From Streptomyces katrae (lineage in GTDB: Bacteria > Actinomycetota > Actinomycetes > Streptomycetales > Streptomycetaceae): a DNA stretch of 64,000 bases. Both the position numbers and the translations under genes were made by a program. The DNA lies in the NCBI RefSeq assembly GCF_000717655.1, contig NZ_JNZY01000015.1, forward strand, positions 165,383 through 229,382, written 5' to 3'. Under the pieces are notes generated by a model. That model ran no database searches. It saw nothing but the letters and a program-made list of their open reading frames with translations, and had not been told where the DNA came from. This document shows, one piece after another, positions 25,972-37,226 of the stretch (positions within the stretch are counted from its first letter, which is position 1; the number at the start of each line of letters is the position of its first letter).

Positions 25972-26440
25972 CCGGCGGGCCGGGCGTCGGTCTTCGTCCG
26001 CGCCCTCGCGTACGACGACCACGGTGCTCGCCGCGTACCGCACCATCTGCCGGCTCACCGGGCCGAGCAGACGCCCTTGAAGCCGCCGTAGGCCCCGGGT
26101 GCCGGCCACCGTCAGGTCCGCCTCCTCGGAGGCGTCGACCAGCTCCTGGTCCGGCGAGCCCCGTTCGACCCGGCGGAAGACGGGGACGCCCGGCGAGGCG
26201 CCGATGGCCGGGGCCACGGTGTCCGCGAGCTTCTGGCGGGCCGCCTCCTCGGCGCCGACCGGATCGGCCTGCGCGCCGGTGCCCACGCCGGCGCCCGCGG
26301 CCGTGCCCGGGGCGAACGGATGGGTGTTCCACTCCCAGCTCATGATGGCGTGTCCCCCCGCCCGCCCGCCGGTCGCCTTGGCCTGGGCGACGGCCCACCC
26401 TCGAACGACGATCGTCGTGAACGCCGAAGACTTTGGAGGA
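25972..26440 (-). pseudogene. Decayed universal stress protein (UspA family)
   Basis: The leftward frame retains Usp hallmarks: an N-terminal strand TTIVV, then WAVAQAKATGG and IMSWEWNT, and the C-terminal nucleotide loop and final strand (VAGTRGLRRLQGRLLGPVSRQMVRYAAS then VVVVREG). Between TIVV and WAVAQ the usual ~15 residues with the V-G-x-D-G-S motif are missing, so the catalytic/ATP-binding Asp is gone. No sensible start codon with a ribosome site is present, and the frame runs past the normal end into the antisense of the dehydratase gene. It is best read as an internal deletion plus loss of the stop codon. Confidence 0.65.
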
Positions 26441-26510
26441 CAGCGCACGGCCCCTGTGGCTTGCGAAGGTCTGGGTGTCAAGAAGACCGGCAAGGTACGG
26501 AGGAACGGAC

Positions 26511-26876
26511 GTGGCACAGCGCAAGGGCTGTCTGATCGGCTGCGGAGTGGTGGCGGTGCTCGGCCTCGCGGCCGTTGCGGCACTCGTCTTCGGCGTCGGG
26601 AAGGTCGTCGACGCCGCCGGCAAGACGATGCTCGAACCCGGCGTCTACCAGTCGGTGACCGTCGGCGACCCGGAGGACGCGGTCCGCGCGAAGATGCCGT
26701 CCGGCGAGAGCTTCATCAAGGGCGCCCTGAAGTCGGGTGGCCCGGCCGAACCCGAGGGCTCCGTCTGCTCCTGGTACATATCCGCCGCAGAGAGCAAGGG
26801 CGGCGAAGAGACCGTGTTCCGCTTCTGCTTCAAGGACGGAAAGCTCGCCGAAAAGGTCGAGTACCGGATGAAGTAG
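26511..26876 (+). CDS. Small membrane-anchored protein, unknown function
   Basis: This 121-aa protein starts at GTG 26511 behind GGAGG. It has one N-terminal transmembrane segment (about 8–27: LIGCGVVAVLGLAAVAALVFGV) and an outside domain of about 90 residues (YQSVTVGDPEDAVRAKMPSGES, CSWYISA, FRFCFKDGKL) with two cysteines that could pair. The pattern is reminiscent of small SmpA/OmlA-like or BLIP-like folds (a short domain with a 'VTVGDPEDAVRAKMP' strand-helix), but I cannot assign a family. It appears to be a single-gene unit. Confidence 0.75.
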   Translation: MAQRKGCLIGCGVVAVLGLAAVAALVFGVGKVVDAAGKTMLEPGVYQSVTVGDPEDAVRAKMPSGESFIKGALKSGGPAEPEGSVCSWYISAAESKGGEETVFRFCFKDGKLAEKVEYRMK

Positions 26877-27231
26877 GGGGGAGCGACGGCCGACCGGAGC
26901 CGGGCGAAGGCGGGTGAGAGGCGGGCCGTGTAAACCGCATTAGTGCGCCGCCTCTCGAACCGCCGATAAGAAGTCAACATCTGACGTCGGGGCAGGTTCG
27001 TTATCGAATCGATATCGTCTTGGGTCGGTTAATAACTAAAGCGCATTAGTCCAGGTCGTTGCGGTGTTGACTTCGTGACTTTCCTCTGCCTGCCGGGTCG
27101 CTGACACGATTCCAGACCTACGGGTACCCGCCCATCGGGACATTGGCCGCATTGACGCGATCGCGATGTGGGGTCAGCGTGGGCTGCGCGCTCCGGCAGT
27201 GAGGCCGGAACTCCCCCTGAAGGTGGCGACG
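26877..27231. promoter_or_regulatory. AT-rich control region of the sugar-import/mannosidase operon
   Basis: This 355-bp region has no gene and includes an AT-rich stretch (about 26930–27060) unusual for this genome. It contains two direct copies of CGCATTAGT (26936–26944 and 27042–27050, 106 bp apart, about ten helical turns) and a palindrome GTTA-A-TAAC at 27028–27036. These are candidate repressor sites, possibly for DNA looping. No regulator gene lies next to the operon. Confidence 0.5.
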
Positions 27232-28566
27232 ATGACCCGTTCGAACGCGACCCGTACAGCCATCGCCGCGCTCGTGGCCGGCACGCTCCTCTCGGTCTCC
27301 GCCTGCGGCGTGAGCGGAGGCGCCGCAGATGTGCCGGAAGCGAAGAAGAGCGGCAAGGTGGCCGGCGAGATAGGCTTCCGCACCCTCCAGCTCAAGCCCA
27401 AGTTCACGGCGTACGTCCAGGGCGTCATCGACGCCTTCGAGAAGAAGTACCCCGAGGTCAAGGTCAGATGGGAGGACGTGCCCGGCGACGGCTACAACGA
27501 GAAGCTCGTCGCGGACGCCCAGGCCGGGGCCCTTCCCGACGTGGTCAACCTCTCCACCGACTCCTTCCAGCTCCTCGGCGACCGCGGCCTGCTCGCCGAC
27601 GTCGCCAAGCTCGACCCCGAGGTCGCCAAGGAGTACGTCCCCGGGGCGTGGGAGCAGTTCAAGCTCCCGGGGAAGGGCGACGGGGTGTACGCGTATCCCT
27701 GGTACGTGACGCCGGAGATCCTCACGTACAACAAGGACCTCTTCGAGAGGTCCGGACTGGACCCCGCACAACCCCCCACCAGCGTCGAGCAGTTCTTCGA
27801 CTACGCCGACAGGATCGCCGCCGCCTCGGGCGGCCGGTACTCCGCCTTCATGGCCGATCCCAAGGGACGGCTGCCCGGGGACTGGCAGAAGATGGGCGTG
27901 CCGATCCTGAACGGGAAGCAGGACGGGTTCGTGTTCGACACGCCCAAGGCCGTCGAGTGGGTCGAGCGGATGAAGGACCTGTACGCCAAGGGCGCCATGC
28001 CCAAGGAGTCCCTCCTCAAGTCCGACGACATCAACCAGCTCTACGGCGGCGGCAAGCTCGTCTTCGGCCCCGGCTCCCCGGGCTTCGTCAAGGACATCAA
28101 GCAGAACGCCCCGCAGATCTACGCCGGCACGCAGGTCGCGGGGGCCGTCACCGGCAAGCTCGGCCACATCGGCATCTACGCCCAGTCGCTCGGCATCAAG
28201 AAGGACACCAGACACCTCGATGCGGCGAGCGAGTTCGCCAAATGGGTGACCAACGGCCCCAACCAGGTGGAGTTCTCCAAGAACGCGACCATCTACCCGT
28301 CCAACGCCCAGGGCCTCGCCGACCCGCGCTTCGCGGACCGGGGCGACGGCAAGGACGCCGAGACGGTCGCCCGCGCGGTCGGCGCCGAGCAGCTGAGGAG
28401 CGCGGCACTCGACGCCAACACCCCGGTCCAGTGGACGAACCAGGTCGGTGACGCGGTCGTCCGAGAGGTGCAGAAGGCGATCCAGGGCGAGCAGGACCCG
28501 AAGACGGCCGTGCGCAAGGCCCAGGAGGAGGCGAACCAGCTGCTCGCCAAGTCGGCGCAGAAATGA
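27232..28566 (+). CDS. Sugar ABC transporter substrate-binding lipoprotein
   Basis: This 444-aa family-1 solute-binding protein has a lipoprotein signal peptide with lipobox LSVSAC (Cys about 24), so it is tethered outside the membrane. Motifs include FEKKYPEVKVRWEDVPGDGYNEKL near the N-terminus and PDVVNLSTDSFQLL, typical of carbohydrate (CUT1) binding proteins. ATG 27232 with AAGGTGG upstream was chosen because the signal peptide starts there. It is followed with ATGA overlap by two permeases and then an alpha-mannosidase, so mannose-containing oligosaccharides are the likely ligand. Confidence 0.92.
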   Translation: MTRSNATRTAIAALVAGTLLSVSACGVSGGAADVPEAKKSGKVAGEIGFRTLQLKPKFTAYVQGVIDAFEKKYPEVKVRWEDVPGDGYNEKLVADAQAGALPDVVNLSTDSFQLLGDRGLLADVAKLDPEVAKEYVPGAWEQFKLPGKGDGVYAYPWYVTPEILTYNKDLFERSGLDPAQPPTSVEQFFDYADRIAAASGGRYSAFMADPKGRLPGDWQKMGVPILNGKQDGFVFDTPKAVEWVERMKDLYAKGAMPKESLLKSDDINQLYGGGKLVFGPGSPGFVKDIKQNAPQIYAGTQVAGAVTGKLGHIGIYAQSLGIKKDTRHLDAASEFAKWVTNGPNQVEFSKNATIYPSNAQGLADPRFADRGDGKDAETVARAVGAEQLRSAALDANTPVQWTNQVGDAVVREVQKAIQGEQDPKTAVRKAQEEANQLLAKSAQK

Positions 28567-29498
28567 CGCGCACCGCCAGGGCGCGCCGCAAGGCCCTCGC
28601 GGCCATGGAAGTGGAGACGGGGCTGGTCCACCGCACGTGGTGGACCCCCTACCTCTTCCTCGCCCCCGGCCTGCTGATGGTGGCGCTGTTCAGCCTCTGG
28701 CCGTTCGTCAACACCGTCATCCTCTCCTTCACCGACGCCCGGATCCTGCGCGGCGGCACCTTCGTCGGCTTCGACAACTACACCCGTGCGTTCGCCGACC
28801 CCGACTTCTGGACCGCCACCGGCAACAGCGTGCTCTACCTGGTCGTCGTCGTACCCTGCCTGGTCCTGCTGCCCCTCGCGCTGGCGGTCCTCGTCGAGGC
28901 GAAGATCCCCGGCATAGGGTTCTTCCGCTCCGCCTTCTACACCCCGGTCATCGCCTCGGCCGTGGTCGTCGGCCTGATCTGGCAGTGGGTGCTGCGCAGC
29001 GACGGGCTCGTCAACACCGTGTTCCGGAAGCTCAGCACCGTCTCGGAGCCCATCCCGTTCCTGACGGACAGCACCATGCTGCTCGTCTCCGCGATGATCG
29101 TGACCGTGTGGAAGGGCCTCGGCTACTACATGGTGTTCTACCTCGCCGCCCTCGGGAACGTGTCGCCGTCGCTCCACGAAGCGGCCGCACTCGACGGGGC
29201 CGGCCCCGTCCGCCGGTTCTTCAGCATCACCGTCCCGCAGGTGAAGCCGATGATGCTGCTCGTCGCCACCCTGTCGGCCATCTCCGCGCTGCGCGTCTTC
29301 ACCGAGATCTACATCCTGGGGGGCGAGAGCGGCGGCCCCGGAGGCGGCGCCCGTACCCTGCCGTTCCTCATCCGGCAGGTCGGCCTCGGGTTCTCCGGCG
29401 AGACGGGCTACGCCTCCGCCATCTCGATCCTGCTCTTCCTGCTGACCCTTGTCTTCAGTCTGCTGGGCCGCCGCCTGTCGAAGGGGGACGAGAGTTGA
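28563..29498 (+). CDS. Sugar ABC transporter permease (MalF-type)
   Basis: This 311-aa inner-membrane protein has six predicted transmembrane segments (first at about 31–53) and the cytoplasmic EAA loop EAAALDGAGPVRRFFSITVPQ, which docks the ATPase. It overlaps the binding-protein gene by ATGA and the next permease by TTGA, forming a tightly coupled importer. No ATP-binding subunit is encoded in the operon; Streptomyces CUT1 importers generally share one ATPase, MsiK. Confidence 0.93.
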   Translation: MTRTARARRKALAAMEVETGLVHRTWWTPYLFLAPGLLMVALFSLWPFVNTVILSFTDARILRGGTFVGFDNYTRAFADPDFWTATGNSVLYLVVVVPCLVLLPLALAVLVEAKIPGIGFFRSAFYTPVIASAVVVGLIWQWVLRSDGLVNTVFRKLSTVSEPIPFLTDSTMLLVSAMIVTVWKGLGYYMVFYLAALGNVSPSLHEAAALDGAGPVRRFFSITVPQVKPMMLLVATLSAISALRVFTEIYILGGESGGPGGGARTLPFLIRQVGLGFSGETGYASAISILLFLLTLVFSLLGRRLSKGDES

Positions 29499-30346
29499 GC
29501 ACCCCGGCAGGCCCCGGCGCCGACCGCAGGCGCCGGCGGCTCGGGCTCGCCGCCCGGTACGCCACGCTGGTCGTGATGCTCGTCGTGATGCTCGGCCCGA
29601 TCGTCTGGCAGTTCCTGACCTCGATCCGCGGCCGTACCGAGAACGTGTACGACGGCGTGCTGCCCTCGCAGCCCACCCTGGACAACTACGTCCTCGTCGC
29701 CCACTCGTTCCCGCTGCTCCAGTACGTCGGCAACACCCTCGTGGTGGCCGCCCTCGCCGTCACCTCGAACATGCTGTTCGCCGCCATGGGCGGGTACGCC
29801 CTCTCCCGGGCCGGGTGGAAGGGGCGCAAGAGCGTCTTCACGGTGCTGGTGGCCACGCTCATGTTCCCCTTCGAGTCCGTGATGATCTCGATGTTCCTGA
29901 CCGTCCGAGAGATGGGCCTGGTCGACACCCTCGTCGGCGTGTGGCTGCCCGGCGCGGTCTCCGTCCTCAACATCATGGTCATGCGCTCGGCGTTCCTCGC
30001 CGTGCCCAAGGAGGTGGAGGAGTCCGCCGTCCTGGACGGCGCCAACGAGTGGACCCGGTTCACCCGGCTCTTCCTCCCCGCGGCCAAGGGGGCCCTGGCC
30101 GTCGTCTGCATCACCAGCTTCATGGGTGCCTGGGACGACTTCCTCTGGCCCCTCCTGGTCCTCACCAACAGCGACCACTACACGCTCCAGCTCGGCCTGA
30201 AGACCCTGGCCGGGGCCAGCACCACCAACGACCAGCGGATCATCGCCGCCGGCGCGATGGCGGCGCTCCTGCCGATGATGCTGCTCTTCTTCGCCCTCCA
30301 GCGTTTCTTCTTCAAGGGAGTGGGCGAGGGAGCCGTCAAGACCTGA
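29495..30346 (+). CDS. Sugar ABC transporter permease (MalG-type)
   Basis: This 283-aa protein starts with TTG at 29495, overlapping the previous stop (TTGA). It has six transmembrane segments and the EAA loop EVEESAVLDGANEWTRFTRLFLP. With the preceding permease it forms the membrane channel of the importer. The TTG is the only start that keeps the coupled arrangement; the frame is open upstream but encodes noise. Confidence 0.93.
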   Translation: MSTPAGPGADRRRRRLGLAARYATLVVMLVVMLGPIVWQFLTSIRGRTENVYDGVLPSQPTLDNYVLVAHSFPLLQYVGNTLVVAALAVTSNMLFAAMGGYALSRAGWKGRKSVFTVLVATLMFPFESVMISMFLTVREMGLVDTLVGVWLPGAVSVLNIMVMRSAFLAVPKEVEESAVLDGANEWTRFTRLFLPAAKGALAVVCITSFMGAWDDFLWPLLVLTNSDHYTLQLGLKTLAGASTTNDQRIIAAGAMAALLPMMLLFFALQRFFFKGVGEGAVKT

Positions 30347-30408
30347 TTCCCGCCGCCACGCGACCGACCTGCCGTCACACGACCCCTCCCTCCCTTGGAG
30401 CAGCCGTC

Positions 30409-33400
30409 ATGCACGACGACCGCAGCATCACCGAACACCGCCTGCGCCGGGTCCTGAAGGAGCGCATCAAGCCCGCCGTCCACTCCCGTCCGGTCCCGCT
30501 GGAGATCGGGCGCTGGGAGGCCCCGGGCGAGCCCGTGCCGGTCGCCGAGGGTCTGGCGGCCCCGTACCGGCCCTGCTCGATCGGTGAAACGTGGGGCCCG
30601 GCCTGGGGCACCACCTGGTTCAAGGTCACCGGCTGCGTCCCCGCCGACTGGGCGGGCCGTACGGTCGAGGCCGTCCTCGACCTCGGCTTCGACCGGATGA
30701 TGCCCGGCTTCCAGTGCGAGGGACTCGTCCACCGGGCCGACGGGAGCGAGGTCAAGGCCCTCAACCCGTACAACGACTGGGTGCGCGTCACCGACTCCGC
30801 GGCCGGCGGCGAGCAGGTCGAGTGGTACGTCGAGGCCGCCTCCAACCCCGTCCTGGTCGACCACTCGGTGACGTACGAGGGAGACCGGCAGACCAGCGGC
30901 GACCAGCCCCTCTACCGGCTCGCCCGGATGGACCTCGCCGTCTTCGAGACCGAGGTCTGGGAACTCGTCCAGGACCTGGAGGTCCTCTACGACCTGATGA
31001 TGCAGCTCGGCGAGGCCGACGCCCGGCGGTACGAGATCCTGCGCGCCGTCGATGCCGCCCTCGACGCGGTGGACCTGGGCGACGTCCCGGGAACGGCGGC
31101 CGCCGCCCGCGCACGGCTCGCCGGGGTGCTCGCGGCTCCGGCCAACGCCTCCGCGCACCGGATCAGCGCGGTCGGCCACGCCCACATCGACTCCGCCTGG
31201 CTGTGGCCGCTGCGCGAGACGGTCCGCAAGGTCTCCCGCACCGCGTCCAACATGGTCAACCTGATGGACGGGCACACCGAGTTCGTCTTCGCCATGTCGC
31301 AGGCGCAGCAGCTCGACTGGATCAAGACCCACCGGCCCGAGCTCTTCGAGCGGGTCAAGAAGAAGATCGCGGACGGGCAGTTCGTACCGGTCGGCGGCAT
31401 GTGGGTGGAGTCCGACACCAACATGGTCGGCAGCGAGGCGATGGCCCGTCAGTTCCTGTACGGGAAGAAGTTCTTCCTGGACGAGTTCGGCATCGAGACC
31501 CGCATCGTCTGGCTGCCCGACTCCTTCGGGTACACGGCCGCGATGCCGCAGATCGTCAAGCTCTCGGGATCGAAGTGGTTCCTGACGCAGAAGATCTCCT
31601 GGTCGCAGGTGAACAAGTTCCCGCACCACACCTTCTGGTGGGAGGGCATCGACGGCACCCGCATCTTCACCCACTTCCCACCCGTCGACACCTACAACAG
31701 CGACCTCGGCGGTGCCCAGCTGGCCCACGCGGCCGGCAACTACCGGGAGAAGGGACGTGGTTCACGCTCCCTGGCCCCCTTCGGCTGGGGCGACGGCGGC
31801 GGCGGCCCCACCCGTGAGCACCTGGCACGGGCCAAGCGGCAGCGCGATCTCGAAGGCTCCCCGCGCGTGGAGATCGAGCGGCCGGACGCCTTCTTCGAGA
31901 AGGCGCACGCCGAGTACGCGGACGCGCCCGTGTGGGCCGGCGAGCTGTACCTGGAGCTGCACCGCGGCACCTACACCTCGCAGGCCAAGACCAAGCAGGG
32001 CAACCGGCACAGCGAATCGCTGCTGCGCGAGGCCGAGTTGTGGGCGGCCACCGCAGCGGTGCGGGTGCCGGGGTACGGGTACCCCTACGAGGACCTGGAG
32101 CGGATCTGGAAGACCGTGCTGCTCCACCAGTTCCACGACATCCTGCCCGGATCGTCCATCGCCTGGGTGCACCGGGAGGCGCGCGCCACATACGCGGCCG
32201 TACGCGAGGAGCTGCGCGGGATCACCCTGGCGGCGCAGCTGGCCCTGGCGGGGAAGGGCACCGCGGAGCTCGTCTTCAACTGCGCCCCGCACACCCGGCG
32301 CGGCATTCCTGCGGGCGGCGCCGGTCTGCCGGAGGCGGCGGGGCAGCCCGTCACCGTGGAGGAGCGGCACGGCGGCGGGCACGTCCTCGCCAACGGGCGG
32401 CTGCTGGTGGAGATCGACGGGCGCGGGCTGATCGTGTCGGCGTACGACCTGGAGGCGCGGCGGGAGGCGGTGGCTCCGGGGCAGGCCGCGAACCTGCTGC
32501 AGATCCACCCCGACTTCCCGAACATGTGGGACGCGTGGGACATCGACGCGTTCTACCGCAACAGCGTGACCGACCTGGTGGCGCTGGACGCGCTGGAGGT
32601 GGTGGAGGCAGGGCCGGAGGCGGTGACGGTCCGCGTCTCCCGCTCCTTCGGCCGCTCGGAGGCGGTCCAGTCGATCACCCTGCGAGCCGGGGCCAAGACG
32701 GTGGACATGGTCACGGAGGTGGACTGGCACGAGACGGAGAAGTTCCTCAAGGCCGCGTTCCCGCTGGACGTGAAGGCCGAACGGTCCGCCTCGGAGACCC
32801 AGTTCGGGCACGTGTACCGGGCCACCCACACGAACACCTCGTGGGAGGCGGCCAAGTTCGAGATCTGCGCGCACCGGTGGATCCGCGTGGCGGAGCCGGG
32901 GTGGGGCGCCGCGGTCCTCAACGACTCCACGTACGGCCACGACGTGACCCGCGACGTGCGGCCGGACGGCGGCCAGACCACCACGGTCCGCCTCTCCCTC
33001 CTGCGGGCTCCGCGCTACCCGGACCCGGAGACCGATCAGGGCGCCCACACGCTGAGGTTCTCGCTCGCGCCGGGGGCGGAGATCGGGGACGCGGTGCGCG
33101 AGGGCCATGCGCTCAACCTGCCGGAGCGGGTGGTGTCCGGGGCGGGCCCGGTCGCCCCCCTGCTCACACTGGACGACGACGCGGTGGTGATCGAGGCGGT
33201 CAAACTGGCCGAGGACCGCAGCGGCGACGTGATCGTCCGTCTCTACGAGTCCTGCGGGGGCCGGGCGACGGCCGTCCTGACGGCGGACTTCCCGCTCTCG
33301 GCGGCGGTCGAGAGCGACCTCCTGGAACGCCCCCTGTCGGGCACTGCGGTCGGCGCCCCGACCAGGGCGGGCGCGGTCCCCCTGACCCTGCGCCCGTTCC

Positions 33401-33432
33401 AGATCGTCACGGTCCGCCTCCACCGCCGCTGA
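30409..33432 (+). CDS. Alpha-mannosidase (GH38)
   Basis: This 1007-aa cytosolic enzyme has the GH38 catalytic barrel (about 250–560) with Zn ligands H259 and D261 in HAHIDSAW, the nucleophile D371 in WLPDSFGY and H576 in HQFHDILPGSS. It is followed by the middle-domain helices and two beta-sandwich domains to the C-terminus; an N-terminal jelly-roll (about 1–240) is also typical of bacterial GH38. It has no signal peptide, so it cleaves imported manno-oligosaccharides inside the cell, fitting the importer upstream (62-bp gap, TTGGAG ribosome site). Likely source: mannosylated glycans or protein O-mannosyl groups. Confidence 0.95.
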   Translation: MHDDRSITEHRLRRVLKERIKPAVHSRPVPLEIGRWEAPGEPVPVAEGLAAPYRPCSIGETWGPAWGTTWFKVTGCVPADWAGRTVEAVLDLGFDRMMPGFQCEGLVHRADGSEVKALNPYNDWVRVTDSAAGGEQVEWYVEAASNPVLVDHSVTYEGDRQTSGDQPLYRLARMDLAVFETEVWELVQDLEVLYDLMMQLGEADARRYEILRAVDAALDAVDLGDVPGTAAAARARLAGVLAAPANASAHRISAVGHAHIDSAWLWPLRETVRKVSRTASNMVNLMDGHTEFVFAMSQAQQLDWIKTHRPELFERVKKKIADGQFVPVGGMWVESDTNMVGSEAMARQFLYGKKFFLDEFGIETRIVWLPDSFGYTAAMPQIVKLSGSKWFLTQKISWSQVNKFPHHTFWWEGIDGTRIFTHFPPVDTYNSDLGGAQLAHAAGNYREKGRGSRSLAPFGWGDGGGGPTREHLARAKRQRDLEGSPRVEIERPDAFFEKAHAEYADAPVWAGELYLELHRGTYTSQAKTKQGNRHSESLLREAELWAATAAVRVPGYGYPYEDLERIWKTVLLHQFHDILPGSSIAWVHREARATYAAVREELRGITLAAQLALAGKGTAELVFNCAPHTRRGIPAGGAGLPEAAGQPVTVEERHGGGHVLANGRLLVEIDGRGLIVSAYDLEARREAVAPGQAANLLQIHPDFPNMWDAWDIDAFYRNSVTDLVALDALEVVEAGPEAVTVRVSRSFGRSEAVQSITLRAGAKTVDMVTEVDWHETEKFLKAAFPLDVKAERSASETQFGHVYRATHTNTSWEAAKFEICAHRWIRVAEPGWGAAVLNDSTYGHDVTRDVRPDGGQTTTVRLSLLRAPRYPDPETDQGAHTLRFSLAPGAEIGDAVREGHALNLPERVVSGAGPVAPLLTLDDDAVVIEAVKLAEDRSGDVIVRLYESCGGRATAVLTADFPLSAAVESDLLERPLSGTAVGAPTRAGAVPLTLRPFQIVTVRLHRR

Positions 33433-33454
33433 TCCGCACCGGGCCCCGGTCCGC

Positions 33455-34225
33455 TCACCCGGCCCGAGGCCCGGCCGCCTCGTCCCAGGCCCGGGGGCTC
33501 CGGTGGTGGTTGACGTGCCCGGCAGCCAGCACGGCGCGCAGCGCGGCCAGGTGCTCGGTGTCCGCCGGCAGCCGGATCTGCTCCAACAGGGCCAGGGCGG
33601 GCGCCGGTTCGAGATCTCCGTAGAGGTCGTGATAGCTCGTCAGGACGGCGCGCAAGAGCGCGTACTGCAGAGCGGGCACGGTGGCCGCGGCCCGGTAGGC
33701 CCCGGCCTTCACCGGCCACGGGACCGGGCCGGAGCACTCCAGCACGCGCCGGGCGCGGCGCAGCAGCGGCTCGGGCGCATCACCGCGCAGCCCCGCGACG
33801 TCCTTGCCGAGCATCTCGCTGAAGGCGGTTTCGGCGGTCCTGTGGTCCTCGAACCAGTCGAGCCACAGCGCATCGGTGACCGCCTCGGGTTCCCCCACGG
33901 CCTCCAGCCGACGCCGGAAGCCGTTCCACAGCACGTCGAGTGCGTGGGGCGGCAGCGGGCCGTCGGGCCCGAGGTGGGTCAGCTGGATCTGGCCGGCGAC
34001 CAGGGGGTGGCTGCCGAGCAGGTCCATCATCCCCAGGGCCAGCCGCACCCGGTCGGCCGGGCCGAGCCGTTCGTCGCCGAACATCTGCCATCCCCAGTCC
34101 TCGGCGATGCGCGCCGAGCCCAGCGGCTCTGCCGGGGAATCGGCATCGGTCCACACGCCGTCGCCGGTCTGGGTGAGGCCCTCCTCGGCCAGCCAGCGGC
34201 GGGCGAGCTCCGCTTCCCGCGTCAT
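33455..34225 (-). CDS. Hypothetical helical protein coupled to an alpha/beta hydrolase
   Basis: This 256-aa soluble protein has no recognised family. It is predicted mostly helical, rich in Ala, Leu and Trp (DWGWQMFGDE, LWLDWFEDH), with no signal peptide or transmembrane segment. The ATG at 34225 overlaps the hydrolase stop codon (ATGA), so the two are translationally coupled. It converges on the mannosidase gene with only 22 bp between the stop codons. Function is unknown. Confidence 0.75.
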   Translation of the reverse strand: MTREAELARRWLAEEGLTQTGDGVWTDADSPAEPLGSARIAEDWGWQMFGDERLGPADRVRLALGMMDLLGSHPLVAGQIQLTHLGPDGPLPPHALDVLWNGFRRRLEAVGEPEAVTDALWLDWFEDHRTAETAFSEMLGKDVAGLRGDAPEPLLRRARRVLECSGPVPWPVKAGAYRAAATVPALQYALLRAVLTSYHDLYGDLEPAPALALLEQIRLPADTEHLAALRAVLAAGHVNHHRSPRAWDEAAGPRAG

Positions 34226-34947
34226 GCGGTGAGGAAGGCGGCGACGGTCGAGGTGAACTCCTCGGGCGCCGCCGCGTGGATGAGGTGTCCGTACGGGAGG
34301 GTGATCAGGCGGGCGCCGGGGATGCGGGCGGCGATCTCGTCGAAAGAGGCGGCCGCGAGGTGGCTCGTGGGGCCGCCGTAGATGACGAGCGTGGGGGCGG
34401 TGATCCGTCCCAGGCCGGCCAGCCACGCCGGATCGGGCCGGTCCAGCTCCGCTCTGACGGCGAGCACCATCGCCCAGTCGAAGTCCGGCTCCCCTTCGGG
34501 CCGTACGGGGGCGGCGGATTTGCGGGGGAGCGGCGCGGGGGCGTCCTCCAGTACGAGCCGGCCGATTCGGTGCGGCTGCTCCGCGGCGACCAGATACGCG
34601 ACGACGCCACCCAGCGAATGCCCGATCAGGTCCACCCGGTCCAGCCCCAGGGCGTCCAGGAAGCCCAGGACGTCGTCCCGCATCAGCTCCGGCGAGTAAT
34701 GCGCCGGCCGGTCGCTCAGGCCGTGCCCGCGCAGGTCGAGCGCGTACACCCGCCGGTCCCGCGCGAGTGCGTCCCGTACGCGCGCCCAGTCCGCGGCGCG
34801 CTCCCCGAGCGCGTGCAGCAGGACCACGGGCGGGGCGGCCCCGGCCCCCGCCGCCCGCAGCAGGACCACGGGCGGGGCGGCCCCGGCCCCCGCCGCCTCG
34901 TAGGCCAGCCGGACTCCGTTCACCGTCACGGTGAGGTGTTCTGCCAT
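34222..34947 (-). CDS. Alpha/beta-fold hydrolase with an in-frame tandem duplication
   Basis: This 241-aa hydrolase has the nucleophile elbow LIGHSLGG, an acidic loop after VIYGG and a late GHLIHAA with the catalytic His. Near the N-terminus AAGAGAAPPVVLL is present twice in tandem (about residues 18–45), caused by a 42-bp duplication (34815–34898). Only the second copy leads into the expected LLHALGE oxyanion motif, so the first copy is extra. It may disturb the first beta strands, but the frame is kept. The start ATG 34947 is taken since MAEHLTVTVNGVRLAYE is the usual opening; the longer frame to 35127 is noise. Substrate unknown; coupled to the downstream unknown gene. Confidence 0.88.
   Translation of the reverse strand: MAEHLTVTVNGVRLAYEAAGAGAAPPVVLLRAAGAGAAPPVVLLHALGERAADWARVRDALARDRRVYALDLRGHGLSDRPAHYSPELMRDDVLGFLDALGLDRVDLIGHSLGGVVAYLVAAEQPHRIGRLVLEDAPAPLPRKSAAPVRPEGEPDFDWAMVLAVRAELDRPDPAWLAGLGRITAPTLVIYGGPTSHLAAASFDEIAARIPGARLITLPYGHLIHAAAPEEFTSTVAAFLTA
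34815..34898. repeat. 42-bp tandem duplication inside the hydrolase gene
   Basis: Units 34815–34856 and 34857–34898 are identical at 41 of 42 positions and keep the reading frame (14 codons each). The near identity marks a recent event. Confidence 0.9.
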
Positions 34948-35131
34948 CCGGCCGAGCGTACGGGCGACCGCGCGCAGCGGCGTGGACGGGGTCGTCTTCG
35001 TACGGAGGCCCTCGGCGGTGCGGGGTCGCGGGCGTGAACTCCGCCACAGGCCTCGCCGCGCCGGGCCCCCACCGCCGGGAGATTCCGGCCCGGCGGGCAC
35101 CCCGCAGGCCCCCACGCGGTTATGCACCTAG

Positions 35132-37218
<2,087 letters not shown>

Positions 37219-37226
37219 CCGAAAGG

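Noticed and set aside
26401..26440. ATCGTCGT region as the start of an intact Usp gene
   Set aside because: The VGxDGS motif and start codon are missing, so it is a pseudogene remnant.
24967..26583. A 538-aa leftward frame as one protein
   Set aside because: Only the middle part is Usp-like; both ends are read-through in antisense of the dehydratase gene and non-coding DNA.
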